A stretch of DNA of 64,000 bases from contig CM061252.1 of assembly GCA_022605425.2 (NCBI GenBank), positions 62,001 through 126,000 of the forward strand, written 5' to 3'. The stretch is from Hamiltosporidium tvaerminnensis. Taxonomy: Eukaryota; Microsporidia; Dubosqiidae. A model generated the notes under the pieces. It ran no database searches, had not been told where the DNA came from, and saw only the letters and a program-made list of their open reading frames with translations. The position numbers and the translations under genes are program-made. Positions 46,310-57,362 of this stretch are shown piece after piece (position 1 is the stretch's first letter; each line of letters starts with the position of its first letter).

Positions 46310-46771
46310 CTACATTAACATTTCTATCTTGTTGCTTATATTTTTTAGCATTCTATCATAGTATTTCCATTTTATTAAAGAATTTGAGTCATTATATTTG
46401 TTTTTACATTCATTTATTTTTAAAACTGTGATTTCTTTTAATTTATTCAATACATCAATGTTTGTAGTCATATCAATAGTTTCATTGGTAAATAAAATTT
46501 CATTTAGAAAATCGGTTGAAAGATTTTTATTTAAATGGTTACCGTTTAATTTATAAAGATAAATTGCACGTTTATAATCATTTAAAAGTGTTTTGTATGC
46601 ATTATTGATAATTGCAATATTTAAATCTCCATCTTTGATATTAAAATCTGAAGATATATCTGGATGGTATTTTTTACATAACTCGTGATATTTAGACTGC
46701 AGAATAGTTGGTTGAATATCAAATGAAGGTTTTATTTTGAAGATTTCAAAGTAATTTTGAATCGAACCCAT
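46310..46771 (-). CDS. JAC1: HscB/Jac1-type J-domain co-chaperone (mitosomal Fe-S assembly)
   Basis: The product has 153 residues. The N-terminal J-domain starts NYFEIFKIKPSFDIQP, with the long spacing and Phe-Asp typical of HscB, and contains the essential HPD (LCKKYHPDISSDF), then AIINNAYKTLLNDYKRAIYL with the conserved LLxDxxRAxYL pattern. The C-terminal half is an alpha-helical HscB oligomerisation/IscU-binding domain (FLNEILFTNETID; LKEITVLKINECKNKY). It would stimulate mitochondrial-type Hsp70 in passing Fe-S clusters from Isu1. Microsporidia keep this pathway in mitosomes. No obvious cleavable presequence is visible, as is common for mitosomal proteins. Ordinary DnaJ proteins lack this second domain. 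Confidence 0.9.
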   Translation of the reverse strand: MGSIQNYFEIFKIKPSFDIQPTILQSKYHELCKKYHPDISSDFNIKDGDLNIAIINNAYKTLLNDYKRAIYLYKLNGNHLNKNLSTDFLNEILFTNETIDMTTNIDVLNKLKEITVLKINECKNKYNDSNSLIKWKYYDRMLKNISNKIEMLM

Positions 46772-48367
46772 CTGAGTTCTAAAATAATTTCGAATTTATA
46801 TAGATTTTTTTTAAATGATAATTTTCAATATTTCAGATTAAAATATAGTGCAAATTTGTCTAGTTTTAATATAACTATAGATCGAATCAAATCTCGCTTT
46901 TAATAAAGTCTCGTATCCTTAAACTGTATTATATATTCAGTGTTCCCATTTTTTTTTAGCATATTTCGATTATAGTACTAGGAATAAAGTTATATTTTAC
47001 GTCATACTAAGGGTTTTAATTCTAAATTTTATGTTTTTTTGAATGTATATTGCGTACAACGAATATTTTTCAACCATTTAAACACATTCTATATAATTAT
47101 AATGTATAAATATTTTTATTATTAGATTTGCTAGGATAAATATACTATAAACACGCAAAAGATCAATTTTATCACAAACATATGTTTTGAAGGGAAATAA
47201 TGCCGTTAGATCAATATAAATTACGAAAAATATATCTTTTAAACAATATACAATGTCATAATATTTTCAAACTATAGATTCAAAACATATAGATTTTGTA
47301 AAAATAAACCAATTTATTTTCTGTCTTATCTAGTGTTCTTATAATCTACATATATTTGATTAATATTATCAGTTAATTTGTTTTCAAAAAAGTTCAAAAT
47401 AAGATTTTTATTTTTAAATTATATTTTTATAAAAAATTGTATTGCAATAATCTTATTTCAATAAAGTATTCAATTTTTAATGCAATTAAAAAGTTGAATT
47501 GTTTATTATCAATAAGAAATATATTACATCAAAAAAAATCAAAAACTTTTGATGATTTATAATAGAGAATAAGATCTGAAGATCTGGGAGAAAAAAGTTG
47601 AACCTATAAATATAATACTAAGAACAACAAAATATTTCTTCAAAGAACTCTTTAATTTTGATACCCGCCATACATTCATGGAAGGTAGCTAAGTTATAAG
47701 TACTTCTCTAACAAGGAGAAATCCTTTTGCTCACTTTTCCGTTATTATATATACTTTAGTTGTTTTTGGAAATAAGAGAATTGTTTTTATCCATTATGGT
47801 ACCCGTTTTGAATTGAAAATAGATTTATTTTCTAGAAAAGATCAAATTTAAAGTATAAAAGAAATTTTTATAGTATGTGATATAAACAATATCAGTATCT
47901 AATCAAAATTATCTAAATTAAATTAGTTATGGATATAGTTTGTTGCTTGCAAAAACTTAAATTTGTCAAATTAAAAATTATAAATATTTTGAATTTGTCT
48001 AAAATTTATACTTTAGTTATGAAGATTATATAACATCAAATCTTTAGTGTTCACAGTTCAAAAAATTTATCATAATACTTTTTTAACTTAATACAATAAT
48101 TTTTTCGATATGTTTTGAAGAAAGATAATTCGTTTATGATGAAAGATAAGAAATTGAATAAACACATGTCAGTAGTTTCTTAGTAAGATGAAATTATTTT
48201 GTTGAAAATGTAAAGGTTAAAATTTTTCGAGATCGTATACATAGATTTAAAATTTTACCCGAAATTGTAATTTTATACTGAATTAAATATCTAAATTTAT
48301 AACCTAAGATATTAATTGCGTTGTTTCAAGATTTTCCTCCCATTAAAATAGTTTTAATAGTACAAAT
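46772..48367. other. AT-rich gene-free stretch
   Basis: No gene or RNA is supported. Confidence 0.5.
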
Positions 48368-48530
48368 CTATAAATATATTTTAAAATTAATTAATCGTGT
48401 ATTTACATTTTTACATCCATCCAATGATAATCAATCTGTTTATTTAATCTATAAATATATTTTAAAATTAATCAATCGTGTATTTACATTTTTACATCCA
48501 TCCAGTGATAATCAATCTGTTTATTCACTC
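48368..48530. repeat. Tandem duplication, 81-bp unit, two copies
   Basis: Units at 48368 and 48449 begin CTATAAATATATTTTAAAAT and differ at only a few positions. 81 is a multiple of three, so a 77-codon open frame (48321-48554) spans them with a 27-residue repeat. There is no start context or similarity, so I treat it as non-coding. The repeat lies about 200-360 bp upstream of the secreted protein gene. Confidence 0.85.
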
Positions 48531-48731
48531 TATAAATATATAATTTCAAAGTGATAATTATATCTGGGATAAATCTGAATTATAAAAAAAATATTTGATA
48601 AAAAATATTATAAACGATAAAGTGGTTAAAAAATGAATGTTTGTTTTATCTGTATAAAATCATTTATCAATTCTCTGTTTAATGTTTCAGATAAAATATC
48701 GATAAAAATGTTGACTTTAAAATTTAATTGC

Positions 48732-49340
48732 ATGAAGAAGTTTGTCATTCAACGTAATAAAATTCGAACGTTATTATTTTTATTTCTTGCTGTACTTTCA
48801 TACTCTTTGTTAGAAGGAAGACATAGAATTCTTTTAGAAAATAATAGAAATTTGGTTTTAACTGCAGAAAATAGTATTGTTCGGTTGAAGAATGATAACG
48901 AATTATTTATTAATCAAAATCTAGCAGATATAATAAATTTTAAAGAATCTTCAGTTATAGATAGAGTTAAAATTGTATTAAACAATAAATATCTGTGTAA
49001 AAAAGAAAACGATCCGGGAATTGTTCTTTGTGACGGAGACACACATTTTTCGGATTGGGAGATCATAATGACACTTAAAGGCTACAGATTTATGCTTAAT
49101 ACTAACAGGCCATTGTGTTTGACTAAAACAAATTATGATTCTAGAAGAACTACGGAGGGATATTATCTTAATGCTTTAGAATGTAAAAATGAAATAGATT
49201 CATCAGAATATTTTGAGATCGAAAGACTTAGCGAGGAGCCATCAAATGACCATAGAAATGATTCTTCCGGGAATTATAACAATCATGGATCTGGAGATCC
49301 TAGATATCGATCAAATTACGAAACGTGTACAAGAAGATAG
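48732..49340 (+). CDS. Secreted protein with beta-trefoil (ricin-B-lectin-like) character
   Basis: The product has 202 residues from the ATG at 48732, which gives a good signal peptide (KIRTLLFLFLAVLSYSLLEG); the frame is open back to 48633 but that extension lacks leader character. The mature part has short repeating strands: RHRILLENNRNLVLTAE, NNKYLCKKENDPGIVLCDGD, then FSDWEII, and GYRFMLNTNRPLCLTKTNYD with YYLNALECKN..SEYFEI. The recurring pattern of a Cys-Leu strand, a polar turn and a W/F-x-I end is that of beta-trefoil lectin domains, which are common among microsporidian secreted proteins. The tail is Asn/Ser/Gly-rich and ends with a Cys. The fold is inferred by eye; a ligand cannot be named. 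Confidence 0.55.
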   Translation: MKKFVIQRNKIRTLLFLFLAVLSYSLLEGRHRILLENNRNLVLTAENSIVRLKNDNELFINQNLADIINFKESSVIDRVKIVLNNKYLCKKENDPGIVLCDGDTHFSDWEIIMTLKGYRFMLNTNRPLCLTKTNYDSRRTTEGYYLNALECKNEIDSSEYFEIERLSEEPSNDHRNDSSGNYNNHGSGDPRYRSNYETCTRR

Positions 49341-50794
49341 AAACAAATTGCCCAAAACAAAGAATTTAGTGGCAATAATTAAATTAAATTGTTTTTTTAT
49401 CTTAATTTCATTTCCAATTCTTCAATTCAAATGTATATTTTATAAAAAAATATTGTTATCCACAGCATTTTGCTTTGAATGATTAAAGTAACTTTTTTTT
49501 TCATATTAAAGCCAAAATTATTTTTGAATAAATTTACTAAAGAGATAATATTATTTCCCGTAAAAAATTTAAGAATTAATTATTAACACAATCTCATAAA
49601 TAATATACAATAACTTTAATTATTAAAATATACAAATATATAATTTGGGAAAAACAAAACCACAACTCATTATATAATTCCGAATTTTTAATAAATATCT
49701 TGAAATAATTCTAAATTAGACTATCATTCAATTTTTGCTTTGAAAAAAATTGATAAAATATCCATAATTTGATTTGAATAGTTGAAAACACCATGAATTA
49801 TATTAACAGTCAAAAAAAAATCCGTTAGACGTATTTTATAGTTTTTTATTATAACTATAGCAATTCTTATAATTTCAAGAAATAATATTTATATAATCGG
49901 ATATTGTTATGGAATTTGAATGAATTATTTTTAAATAATTTTTTAGTCATATTAGATAGAAAGAATATTGACATTTAAACTTTTTTATTGACTGAGTTGG
50001 ACTATTTAATTGCTAATATAAGGTAAAAGTTAAAAATTTTAAATAAATGACGATCATTAAAGCAATTCAAATATTTCAGAGCTACTTAAAGGTTATAATT
50101 TTTTTTAAAAAAATTAAGCTTAGTATATGCAAATAAAATATATTTATAAATATGTATATTTTTTCAAAAAGCGTATTTAATATATATTTGCGGCAATAAG
50201 ATGATTGTAAAAACACTTTTTTTAGAAATACATATTTTTTTAGATTAAATTTGAAAGCTGCAGATACAATAAAAATTGAAAACTTTCAGAAAAAAATATA
50301 TTTTAAAATTTTAATTGCCAAAAATTCTTTCAGAAAACCAGCAAAAATTGTTTTAAATGATATTAAAAACAGAATCAAAGATTTTGGAAAGTTCAAACAT
50401 AGAATTTATAAATTTTAAAAACAATTTAATTACATTTCTTAATCCACAAGAAGTGCATTCGAGCTAGAATTGTATCAAATAAACAGTTTTGTGTCTTTTT
50501 TTTTGTATTTATATTTTTTCTTTATTTTTATACTTTGAAATTATAAATCTAAAAAAAACAAAATATTAAATAAATGATATATATTACATACAAGTATATT
50601 TTTTTAAAATATTTGTGTATTTGCACGTTTCTTAATCCAAATTAGAAATTGGAATAATTGAAATATGAATATATTTTATGTTTCATTTGGTTTTTAGAAG
50701 AAATGTAATTTAATATATTCAAATACAGGTTATACATATAATTTGAAGCATCACAACTTGTATAATTGACTGGTAAAACCAATATCGAAAAAAA
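49341..50794. other. AT-rich gene-free stretch
   Basis: Nothing recognisable before the tandem repeat at 50795. Confidence 0.5.
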
Positions 50795-51035
50795 AGAATT
50801 TAATGATACAAAAACTTGAAATATTCAGAATATTTAGATGACTTTAAACTATTATTTCAATAGCTATCAAATAAAATTTAAGAATTTAATGATACTAAAA
50901 CTTGAAATATTCAGAATATTTAGATGACTTTAAACTATTATTTCAATAGCTATCAAATAAAATTTAAGAATTTAATGATACTAAAACTTGAAATATTCAG
51001 AATATTTCTAATGAGTTTCAACTATAATTTCTATA
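50795..51035. repeat. Tandem repeat, 86-bp unit, about 2.7 copies
   Basis: Copies start at 50795, 50881 and 50967 with AGAATTTAATGATAC. The first two are essentially identical and the third diverges after about 50 bp (AATATTTCTAATGAG). It ends about 115 bp upstream of the Noc1/Mak21 start. Confidence 0.9.
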
Positions 51036-51149
51036 AAAATTTAAAATTTATTTTATAAAAACTTTTATAAATCTATATATTTGTGTTTTAAATGCTTAAA
51101 TATTTTTCCATTTTTTTACGTAATTAATTTATGAATTTAGAATATAATT

Positions 51150-52808
51150 ATGAATAGATTCCATTATTTTCATCCCATGTCGGTTAAACATGCAGATAAG
51201 AAAATATTGTCTAAACGTAATAATGAATCCGATTTAAATGAGAAAAAGGATTCAAAAATTAGAATTCGTGTTTTAAATAAGAAAACTGATGAGCAAGAAA
51301 AAATTTTGAAAGATAAAACAGTGAAACGTTTTAAGATTAACGACACGGAAAAAAAAGAATTAAAGAACTCAAAACTTAAAAAACACAAAATTCAAAAGAA
51401 TAAAACAAGAAATAAAACAAATGAAATCTCAAATAAAATGTTTAAAAATAAAAAAGATATTTCGAAAAACTCAAAATTTAAAAAATTAAATGACAATTCA
51501 AACAAAGAAATCAAAAGAATCAACTATGAAAGTAAAAACAATTTTATGATTAAAGATCAGTCGATTACAAAAATAAATTATGATAAAACAATGGAAAAAT
51601 CACTCAAGAATATAACTTCAGTAGAAAAGGAAATTCTTAAAAGAGGGACTATCAAGAATAAAATAGATCTTCTGACACTTTTAATAACTCAAAACAGAGG
51701 AAATAATAAAGAAAATTTACAAAAATTATTTGAATTTTGCGAAAATGAAAGACATAGCATAATTTTGTATGTTATAAAGAATTTTAAAGACTTACTGATT
51801 TCAAATAAAAATTTATTCCAACAAAATACAGAATATTCAAATAAATTTTTCAAGATTTTAGAAAAAGGATTAAAAAATGAATTTATAAGTAATTCAATCA
51901 TTAAAATCGTATATGACCTTTTAACAAATGAAATACATGTTGATGGGCTTATAAAGATTTTTGTTAACAAAATTGGTGGTAAAAAAATAGTTTCCCATTT
52001 TGTTTGTTATAAATTAACAGAATTGGTAAAAATGAATAAAAATAAAGAAAATCGAAATAAAATTTTAAATGAAATTTATGAGTATTTTTCACGTGATACT
52101 GTTTTAAAAGCAAGAGTTAAAATATTAAAGATTATAAGAAATTTAAAATTCGACGAACAAGAAGGTATCATAATTAGAAAGATCTTAAATATTATATTTT
52201 CTGAAATCTCAACCTATAAAACAGAGAAATCGGAACTATTGAGTTGTTATATAAATATGGGAATAGAAATCTATGAGAAAATAGAAAAAGATTTTGAAAA
52301 CAGTGATTTAGAAGATGATTTCATCTTAGAAATATCACTTTCAAATTGTAATTCAATCAAAAATTTAATTCATATTTTATATAAAACAAAAAGTAAAAAA
52401 CTAAGCGAATATTTTACAATGGTTTTTAGAAATAATATAATAAATAATTATGAAAAAGTACCTGAAATTCTTAATATATTACTGAATTTTCTTTTGAATG
52501 AAAATGATATTAAAATCAGAAAAAAAGTTATGATAAACAGTTTGAAATATATTGTTATGAATGGCGATATTAGGATGATTCTATCGATTTTAATTATTCT
52601 AACAGTTATTGTAGAAAAATTTGGTAATGAAATACTTTATGATAATTTTGCAATTCAAGTTCTTAGTAGACATTATTACAAGCCTATTCAATACTTATTT
52701 TGTAAAATTATGAATACAGAAAGGATTGAAATTTTCGATCCATATGATGAATTTTCACTTAAAAACACAGAAAATATTATTTTTTCAATCAATAAAGTAT
52801 TCTATTAA
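51150..52808 (+). CDS. MAK21: Noc1/Mak21 (CEBPZ) ribosome-biogenesis protein, reduced
   Basis: The product has 552 residues; family members elsewhere are around 1,000. A basic, Lys-rich N-terminal 150 residues (nucleolar-type) precede an alpha-helical repeat domain starting at RGTIKNKIDLLTLLITQN, the counterpart of the SGTLSDKVAALTLLVQ block of Mak21/CEBPZ. Next come NEFISNSIIKIVYDLLTNE, then LIKIFVNKIGGKKIVSHF (family: LLRxLVNKLGDPxRKIAS). The C-terminal CBF/Mak21 domain is represented by AIQVLSRHYYKPIQYLFCK and IFDPYDEFSLKN, the usual HPSV..FA... and DPLxDFxL positions. Mak21 pairs with Noc2 in early 60S assembly in the nucleolus. The family call is by eye but collinear across the protein. 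No C-run precedes the start. Confidence 0.8.
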   Translation: MNRFHYFHPMSVKHADKKILSKRNNESDLNEKKDSKIRIRVLNKKTDEQEKILKDKTVKRFKINDTEKKELKNSKLKKHKIQKNKTRNKTNEISNKMFKNKKDISKNSKFKKLNDNSNKEIKRINYESKNNFMIKDQSITKINYDKTMEKSLKNITSVEKEILKRGTIKNKIDLLTLLITQNRGNNKENLQKLFEFCENERHSIILYVIKNFKDLLISNKNLFQQNTEYSNKFFKILEKGLKNEFISNSIIKIVYDLLTNEIHVDGLIKIFVNKIGGKKIVSHFVCYKLTELVKMNKNKENRNKILNEIYEYFSRDTVLKARVKILKIIRNLKFDEQEGIIIRKILNIIFSEISTYKTEKSELLSCYINMGIEIYEKIEKDFENSDLEDDFILEISLSNCNSIKNLIHILYKTKSKKLSEYFTMVFRNNIINNYEKVPEILNILLNFLLNENDIKIRKKVMINSLKYIVMNGDIRMILSILIILTVIVEKFGNEILYDNFAIQVLSRHYYKPIQYLFCKIMNTERIEIFDPYDEFSLKNTENIIFSINKVFY

Positions 52809-53589
52809 GCAATAAATTTATTTTAATTTAATTAATATATAATGTATCATTTTTTTTGTTGTTTTTACTTGATTTAAAATTTTTTATTAATCATTTCTCC
52901 AAAGTATTCACTGTGCAATAAATCATTTGAGTTTTTTATTTTAAGATTGATTTCTTAGTTTTTACCAATTTTTAAAATTATATATGAAATTAACTTTAAT
53001 CAGGATTATATCATCTAGTGTAAAGCTGTTTAAATGATTAACTAATTTCATAGTTGAAAATATATTTAATTGGTATTTTTAGAGTCATTGTTTGTATTCT
53101 AATTCAGTATTACCCAAATTTTTATTTGAAAAACAGCTGTTTTTTCATTAAATAATAAATCATAATTTTCTTACTAAAAAAAGTAGTAAATATGAAATCA
53201 TCTATCTGCTATTAATATATTTTAAAGAATAAATATATGATTCAGATAATATATGAAATAATACCGACAAATTTCTATTCAAGTTTTAAGTAAATTTTTA
53301 AATATTTTAGCCTTCATTTCTATTTACGACTCGAAATGTTTATTCTGGCATTAAAGAATTCAAAACGATATCCATTAACAGATATTATACGGAATTTTTT
53401 GTACACCCTAATATTGCATCTCTTTGGAAAAGGGTATATCTCGTTTATTTTTATAACTTAACTCGGTTTGGTGTTGAGATAGATGGTTTTTAACACACCA
53501 TAGGTATCCCACAAATACCTTCATCTCAATGCTTTTCGTTCAAAAGATGTATAAAATTTATTAAATGCGCGAGAATGTTTCCAGATGTT
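52809..53589. other. AT-rich stretch leading into a decayed repeat
   Basis: No gene. From about 53330 the minus strand gives scraps collinear with family A (FVGYLWCVKNHLS). Confidence 0.4.
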
Positions 53590-54120
53590 TTTTAATAGCC
53601 GTTTCCAGTGTGTAATCTCTAATAAAGCCTTATATGAGCTTTTCGAAAACCAGAAGCATTCCTTTTAATCTCCAATTTCTTGAACAATATATATTTCTTG
53701 TTAATAATATACCGGTGATTTACATAAGATACAGCAAGATCCGGAATTTCATATCACTATATATAATCTGCTACTCGATATTTCTACCTTGTAAGCTTTA
53801 TGTGTTTTTTTATCTTCCGAGCATCGATTATTCTAGCCGGAGTGAGGAAGACAGATGTAAATGCTATTATATAGTAATTATTCACAAATTCAGAGGTAAA
53901 TTTCCAATCAAGTTGCATTAAAACCATACACAAATCTTCTAAGAAGATATCGCAATTCATACATCGTCTATCCTTATATAAATTTCAATAATAAAATCGA
54001 AAGTGTAATGGAATTTTCAGTTTTTCAAAAATCCAAACGATGATATTCCCAATAATATAATTTAATCACTGACAAATAGATAGTTTTAATACGTTTATAT
54101 TTTCCTCACCATTAAATGAA
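53330..54120 (-). repeat. Decayed dispersed repeat family A (copy 4)
   Basis: Minus-strand scraps in family order: NIIVWIFEKLKIPLHF near 54050, then an open stretch with FLEDLCMVLMQLDWKFTSEF, and further on RDYTLETAIKKHLETFSR and VFVGYLWCV near 53590-53490. It is the most divergent but the longest copy, which suggests the original element coded for at least 250 residues. Confidence 0.45.
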
Positions 54121-54513
54121 AGAATAGATGTATTATCAGACTTTGACCAAAAATAGAAGCGAATTAATAATCTTATAAATTCCATAGGTAGCTTATTATT
54201 TCTACTACTGATTTAAATAGAATAAGGTTTAGGCAGTCATAACATTTTTTAAATTCCATTTTTTTAACAAAATAACTTATGCAATGAATTATACTAAATG
54301 ATTTATTGTTTTAAAATTTTTGGTTATGTATTTCTTTGAATGTACATCAAAAGTCTTGGAATTTTATTCGTATATATAATGAAAATTGGACACCATTTTT
54401 TATAAAAAGAAAAATTTTTAATTGTGAAAATAAACTAGTGAGAGAAAAAGCTACAAATTAATAATAAATCATTAGGAATATTTTAATAATTAAAATAAGA
54501 ATGGATAGTTTTT
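54121..54513. other. AT-rich intergenic stretch
   Basis: Nothing recognisable; the 3' flank of the forkhead gene. Confidence 0.5.
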
Positions 54514-55059
54514 TTATTCATTATTTTCTTCGTTATTTTCATTTTCATTGAATCTATTTAAAATGGAATCTTCATAAAACGGATAATAATTTCTTTGATA
54601 CAATTCATCTATTGTATAATTGATTGGATAGGTTGGATAATTATATTGATATGTGTTTTGTGGAATCATATGTGATGGATCATTTGGGTTATAATTATTA
54701 TAAAAAATCGGCATTTGATACATTGGAATGTTGTTTATACATGCAGGTTGTTTTTTTCGTACTTTATTTGGAATATTTTCCAACATATGTTGTTCTGAAA
54801 TCGGAATATATGTCCAGTAATGTAATTTGGTATGTTGGTCTTTTTTAAGTTTGACGAATTCAGTTGATTTACTTAACAATTGTCTGATATTTCCTTTCCA
54901 AGTAGTAGAATTTTCATTATTGAATAAATCAGGATGTTTTTCAGAAACATAATCGAATATTTGACCCGAAGTTGCTTTGTTGTCAGTCATAGACTGTATT
55001 GCCTCTTTGATAATATGATTGTAAGTGAAAGTTTTATGAACTCGAATTTTCTTTACCAT
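54514..55059 (-). CDS. Forkhead-domain transcription factor
   Basis: The product has 181 residues. Residues 10-90 form a winged-helix forkhead domain: FTYNHIIKEAIQSM (helix 1), KATSGQIFDYVSEKHPDLF (helix 2 and turn), WKGNIRQLLSKSTEFVKLKK (recognition helix, family WxNSIRHNLSLNxxFxKV) and HYWTYIP at the wing end. The recognition helix keeps W, N, IR and LS but has Gln where His normally contacts DNA (RQLLS for RHNLS). The C-terminal half is Asn/Tyr/Pro-rich (MIPQNTYQYNYPTYPINYTI), as in many small fungal activators, and the end is acidic. It acts in the nucleus; targets unknown. Confidence 0.85.
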   Translation of the reverse strand: MVKKIRVHKTFTYNHIIKEAIQSMTDNKATSGQIFDYVSEKHPDLFNNENSTTWKGNIRQLLSKSTEFVKLKKDQHTKLHYWTYIPISEQHMLENIPNKVRKKQPACINNIPMYQMPIFYNNYNPNDPSHMIPQNTYQYNYPTYPINYTIDELYQRNYYPFYEDSILNRFNENENNEENNE

Positions 55060-55606
55060 TTTTATGCATATTTGATAAATTAACTATATTTATATATTGA
55101 AAATTAAATTAAAATTTAAACTATGAAATTTATATTTTTTTGATTGAAATTTCAAATAAATTTCACAAAAAAAATATTTAAGGTTTACTTCTATTATTTC
55201 AAATTGCCATATTTATAGAAAATATACATCGAAAAAATGTAAGCTTAAAATTATATAAGCAGAGTTATTTTATACGCACTTATCTCAACAAAATTTTTAT
55301 ATAACTACATATTTTTTTAGTTGCTTTTATTTTATGGTAATACTTGAAATTTTTATATTGTTAGATCATTTCATGGAAATCATTAGTTATATAATTTAGT
55401 AATTTCTCGATGAAGACTCACATCGAAATATTTAGTTGGTTAAAACACTATAAGACACCAATAACAATTCGCCTATTTGGAATTCTCTTTCTTTTTGTTC
55501 ATAAATTCTTTACAACCAATATTAGTGAGTAAAACAAACAATTTAAAGGATTCTATTGGTTCAAAAAAATATTTGAAATAAGATTCATAAAATTTCTTTT
55601 AAATTG
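55060..55606. other. AT-rich intergenic stretch upstream of the forkhead gene
   Basis: No motif supported. Confidence 0.5.
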
Positions 55607-55608
55607 TA

Positions 55609-57360
55609 CTCCCTCTGTCCGAAAATATGGTATACATTTCAAAAAAAACCGTAGATTATCGTGAATATAAAAAATAAATAGGCAACCGTCATGACATTGT
55701 CATATTAAATATTCATGACAATATAACCTAAAATTTTTGACTTTAATAATATCATTCTTAGTTAAAAAGTTACCGCTCAAACACAGTGTTTCTTAACGTA
55801 AAAAAAATTAGTACCGCTGAAAGACGAGTTTGGAAAATTTGGAAGGAAATTGTTAAATTTAGAAAGAAGAGATTCAAAATATAAACAGTTAACTAAAGAA
55901 AAACGTCAAGGTATTTTAGAAAAATTATTACAGCAGATGAAGGAGAATTGTTAAAACACGGTGCCGTCAACGAAGTTTCTTCTGCCTTTAAAGTTTCCCG
56001 GCTAACTGTTAGCAGAATTTGGCATGCAGCACAAACTCAATACAAAAAGGCAAGATATGTGCCGATGTTTCTTCAAAAAAGAAAAAAAGATGCGGAAGAA
56101 AATCTAAAGATATTCGAACAATTTAGCGCAAATAAGGAATACACCATTAAATCGTCGAGGAACGCTCCGCAGTTTTTCCTTTGCAATTGATATTCCCAAA
56201 TCAACTTTTTTTAATATATTCAAGTCGGGAAAGTATATCAAGAGAATATCTTCTACAGTTAAACCTACTTTAACAGATAAAAATAAAATGGACAGATTGA
56301 AATTTTGCTTGTCTAAAGTAAATCTTGCTAATAACGGAGATTTTCTTTTTGATGATTTGTACGACTACGTTCACGTTGATGAAAAGTGGTTTTATCTAAC
56401 TAAAGTTAAGCGCTCTTATTAATTAATGTTAAACGAAGAAAAACCGGAGAGAAACAGCAAAAGATAGCGATTTATTACGAAAATAATGTTCATGGCTGCA
56501 GTAGCTCGACCACGCTATGATGCACATCGAAATCTTTATTTTGATGGGAAAATTGGAATATGGCAATTTGTTTATAAAGAACCAGCTCAAAGAAATTCTA
56601 AGAATATGGCTAAAGGGACAATTATAACAAAAAATATGGAATCTGTTACAGCAGTACATTGCAAAAACATGATGATTGATAATGTAATTCCCGCAATTAA
56701 ATCTAAATCTCAGCTAGCATACAAAAAGAAAACAATTTACGTACAACAAGACAATGCAAAACCTTATTTTTCTGATAATGATGCAGATATTGTCGCTCTT
56801 GGTTCTGCTGATGACTAGAATATTAAATTTAAGGCGCAACCGGCAAATAGCCCCGATTTAAATGTTCTTGATTTAGGTTTTTTCAACTCCATACAATCGC
56901 CGCACCACGAAGTTTCGCCACACATAATTGAAGAATTAATAAATTGTTTCAAGATGCATTTCATCAATTAGAAGAGAATAATCTCGATAACGTTTTTACA
57001 ACATTGCAAGCATATATGGAGTCAATTATGTTAGCAGATAGAGGAAATGGCTATAAAACACCTCATTTAAGTAAAGGAAAACTTCTTCGCAAAGGTCGAC
57101 TGCTAGAAAAATAAGTATGTTCCAAAGAAGCATAAGTTAAAGCCAAATCAAATTTCGAGTAAACTTATTAATTTTAATATATATTTTATTAAATTTTATC
57201 TAATATTTACATTAATATTTATTAAAATGTTTGAAATAAAGGTAATATAATAAACTTGTCCTGTACATTTTTTGATTTAGTTTATCTTTTCGCAAATGTA
57301 TACCATATTTCCGGACAAAAAAATCGCTAAAATGTATACCATATTTTCGGACAGAGGGAG
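55609..57360 (+). mobile_element. Plant-type (DD39D) mariner transposon, complete ends, dead transposase
   Basis: The element is 1752 bp with perfect 31-bp terminal inverted repeats (55609-55639 and 57330-57360) beginning CTCCCTCTGTCCGAAAATAT. It is flanked by TA on both sides (55607-55608 and 57361-57362), the tc1/mariner target duplication. A second, near-identical copy of the inner TIR sits just inside the right end in direct orientation (57294-57316). TIRs of CTCCCTC(T/C)GTCC type are characteristic of plant mariner-like elements and their Stowaway MITEs. The transposase inside agrees. Confidence 0.95.
55795..57114 (+). pseudogene. Mariner DD39D transposase, frameshifted
   Basis: The coding remains begin with TKEKRQGILEKLLQQ, shift near 55945 into GAVNEVSSAFKVSRLTVSRI (HTH domain), and shift again near 56160 into RRGTLRSFSFAIDIPKSTFF (second HTH). 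The catalytic core has YVHVDEKWFYLTKVKRSY (first Asp, about 56380), TIYVQQDNAKPYFSDNDADI (second Asp, about 56750) and PANSPDLNVLDLGFFNSIQS (about 56845-56900). Counting through one TAG at 56817, 39 residues separate the QQD Asp from the NVLD Asp, giving DD39D. At least three shifts and two stops make it non-functional. It ends at the TAA near 57112. Confidence 0.93.
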
Positions 57361-57362
57361 TA

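Noticed and set aside
48321-48554. 77-codon open frame with a 27-residue repeat
   Set aside because: It is explained by an 81-bp tandem duplication; no start context, leader or similarity.
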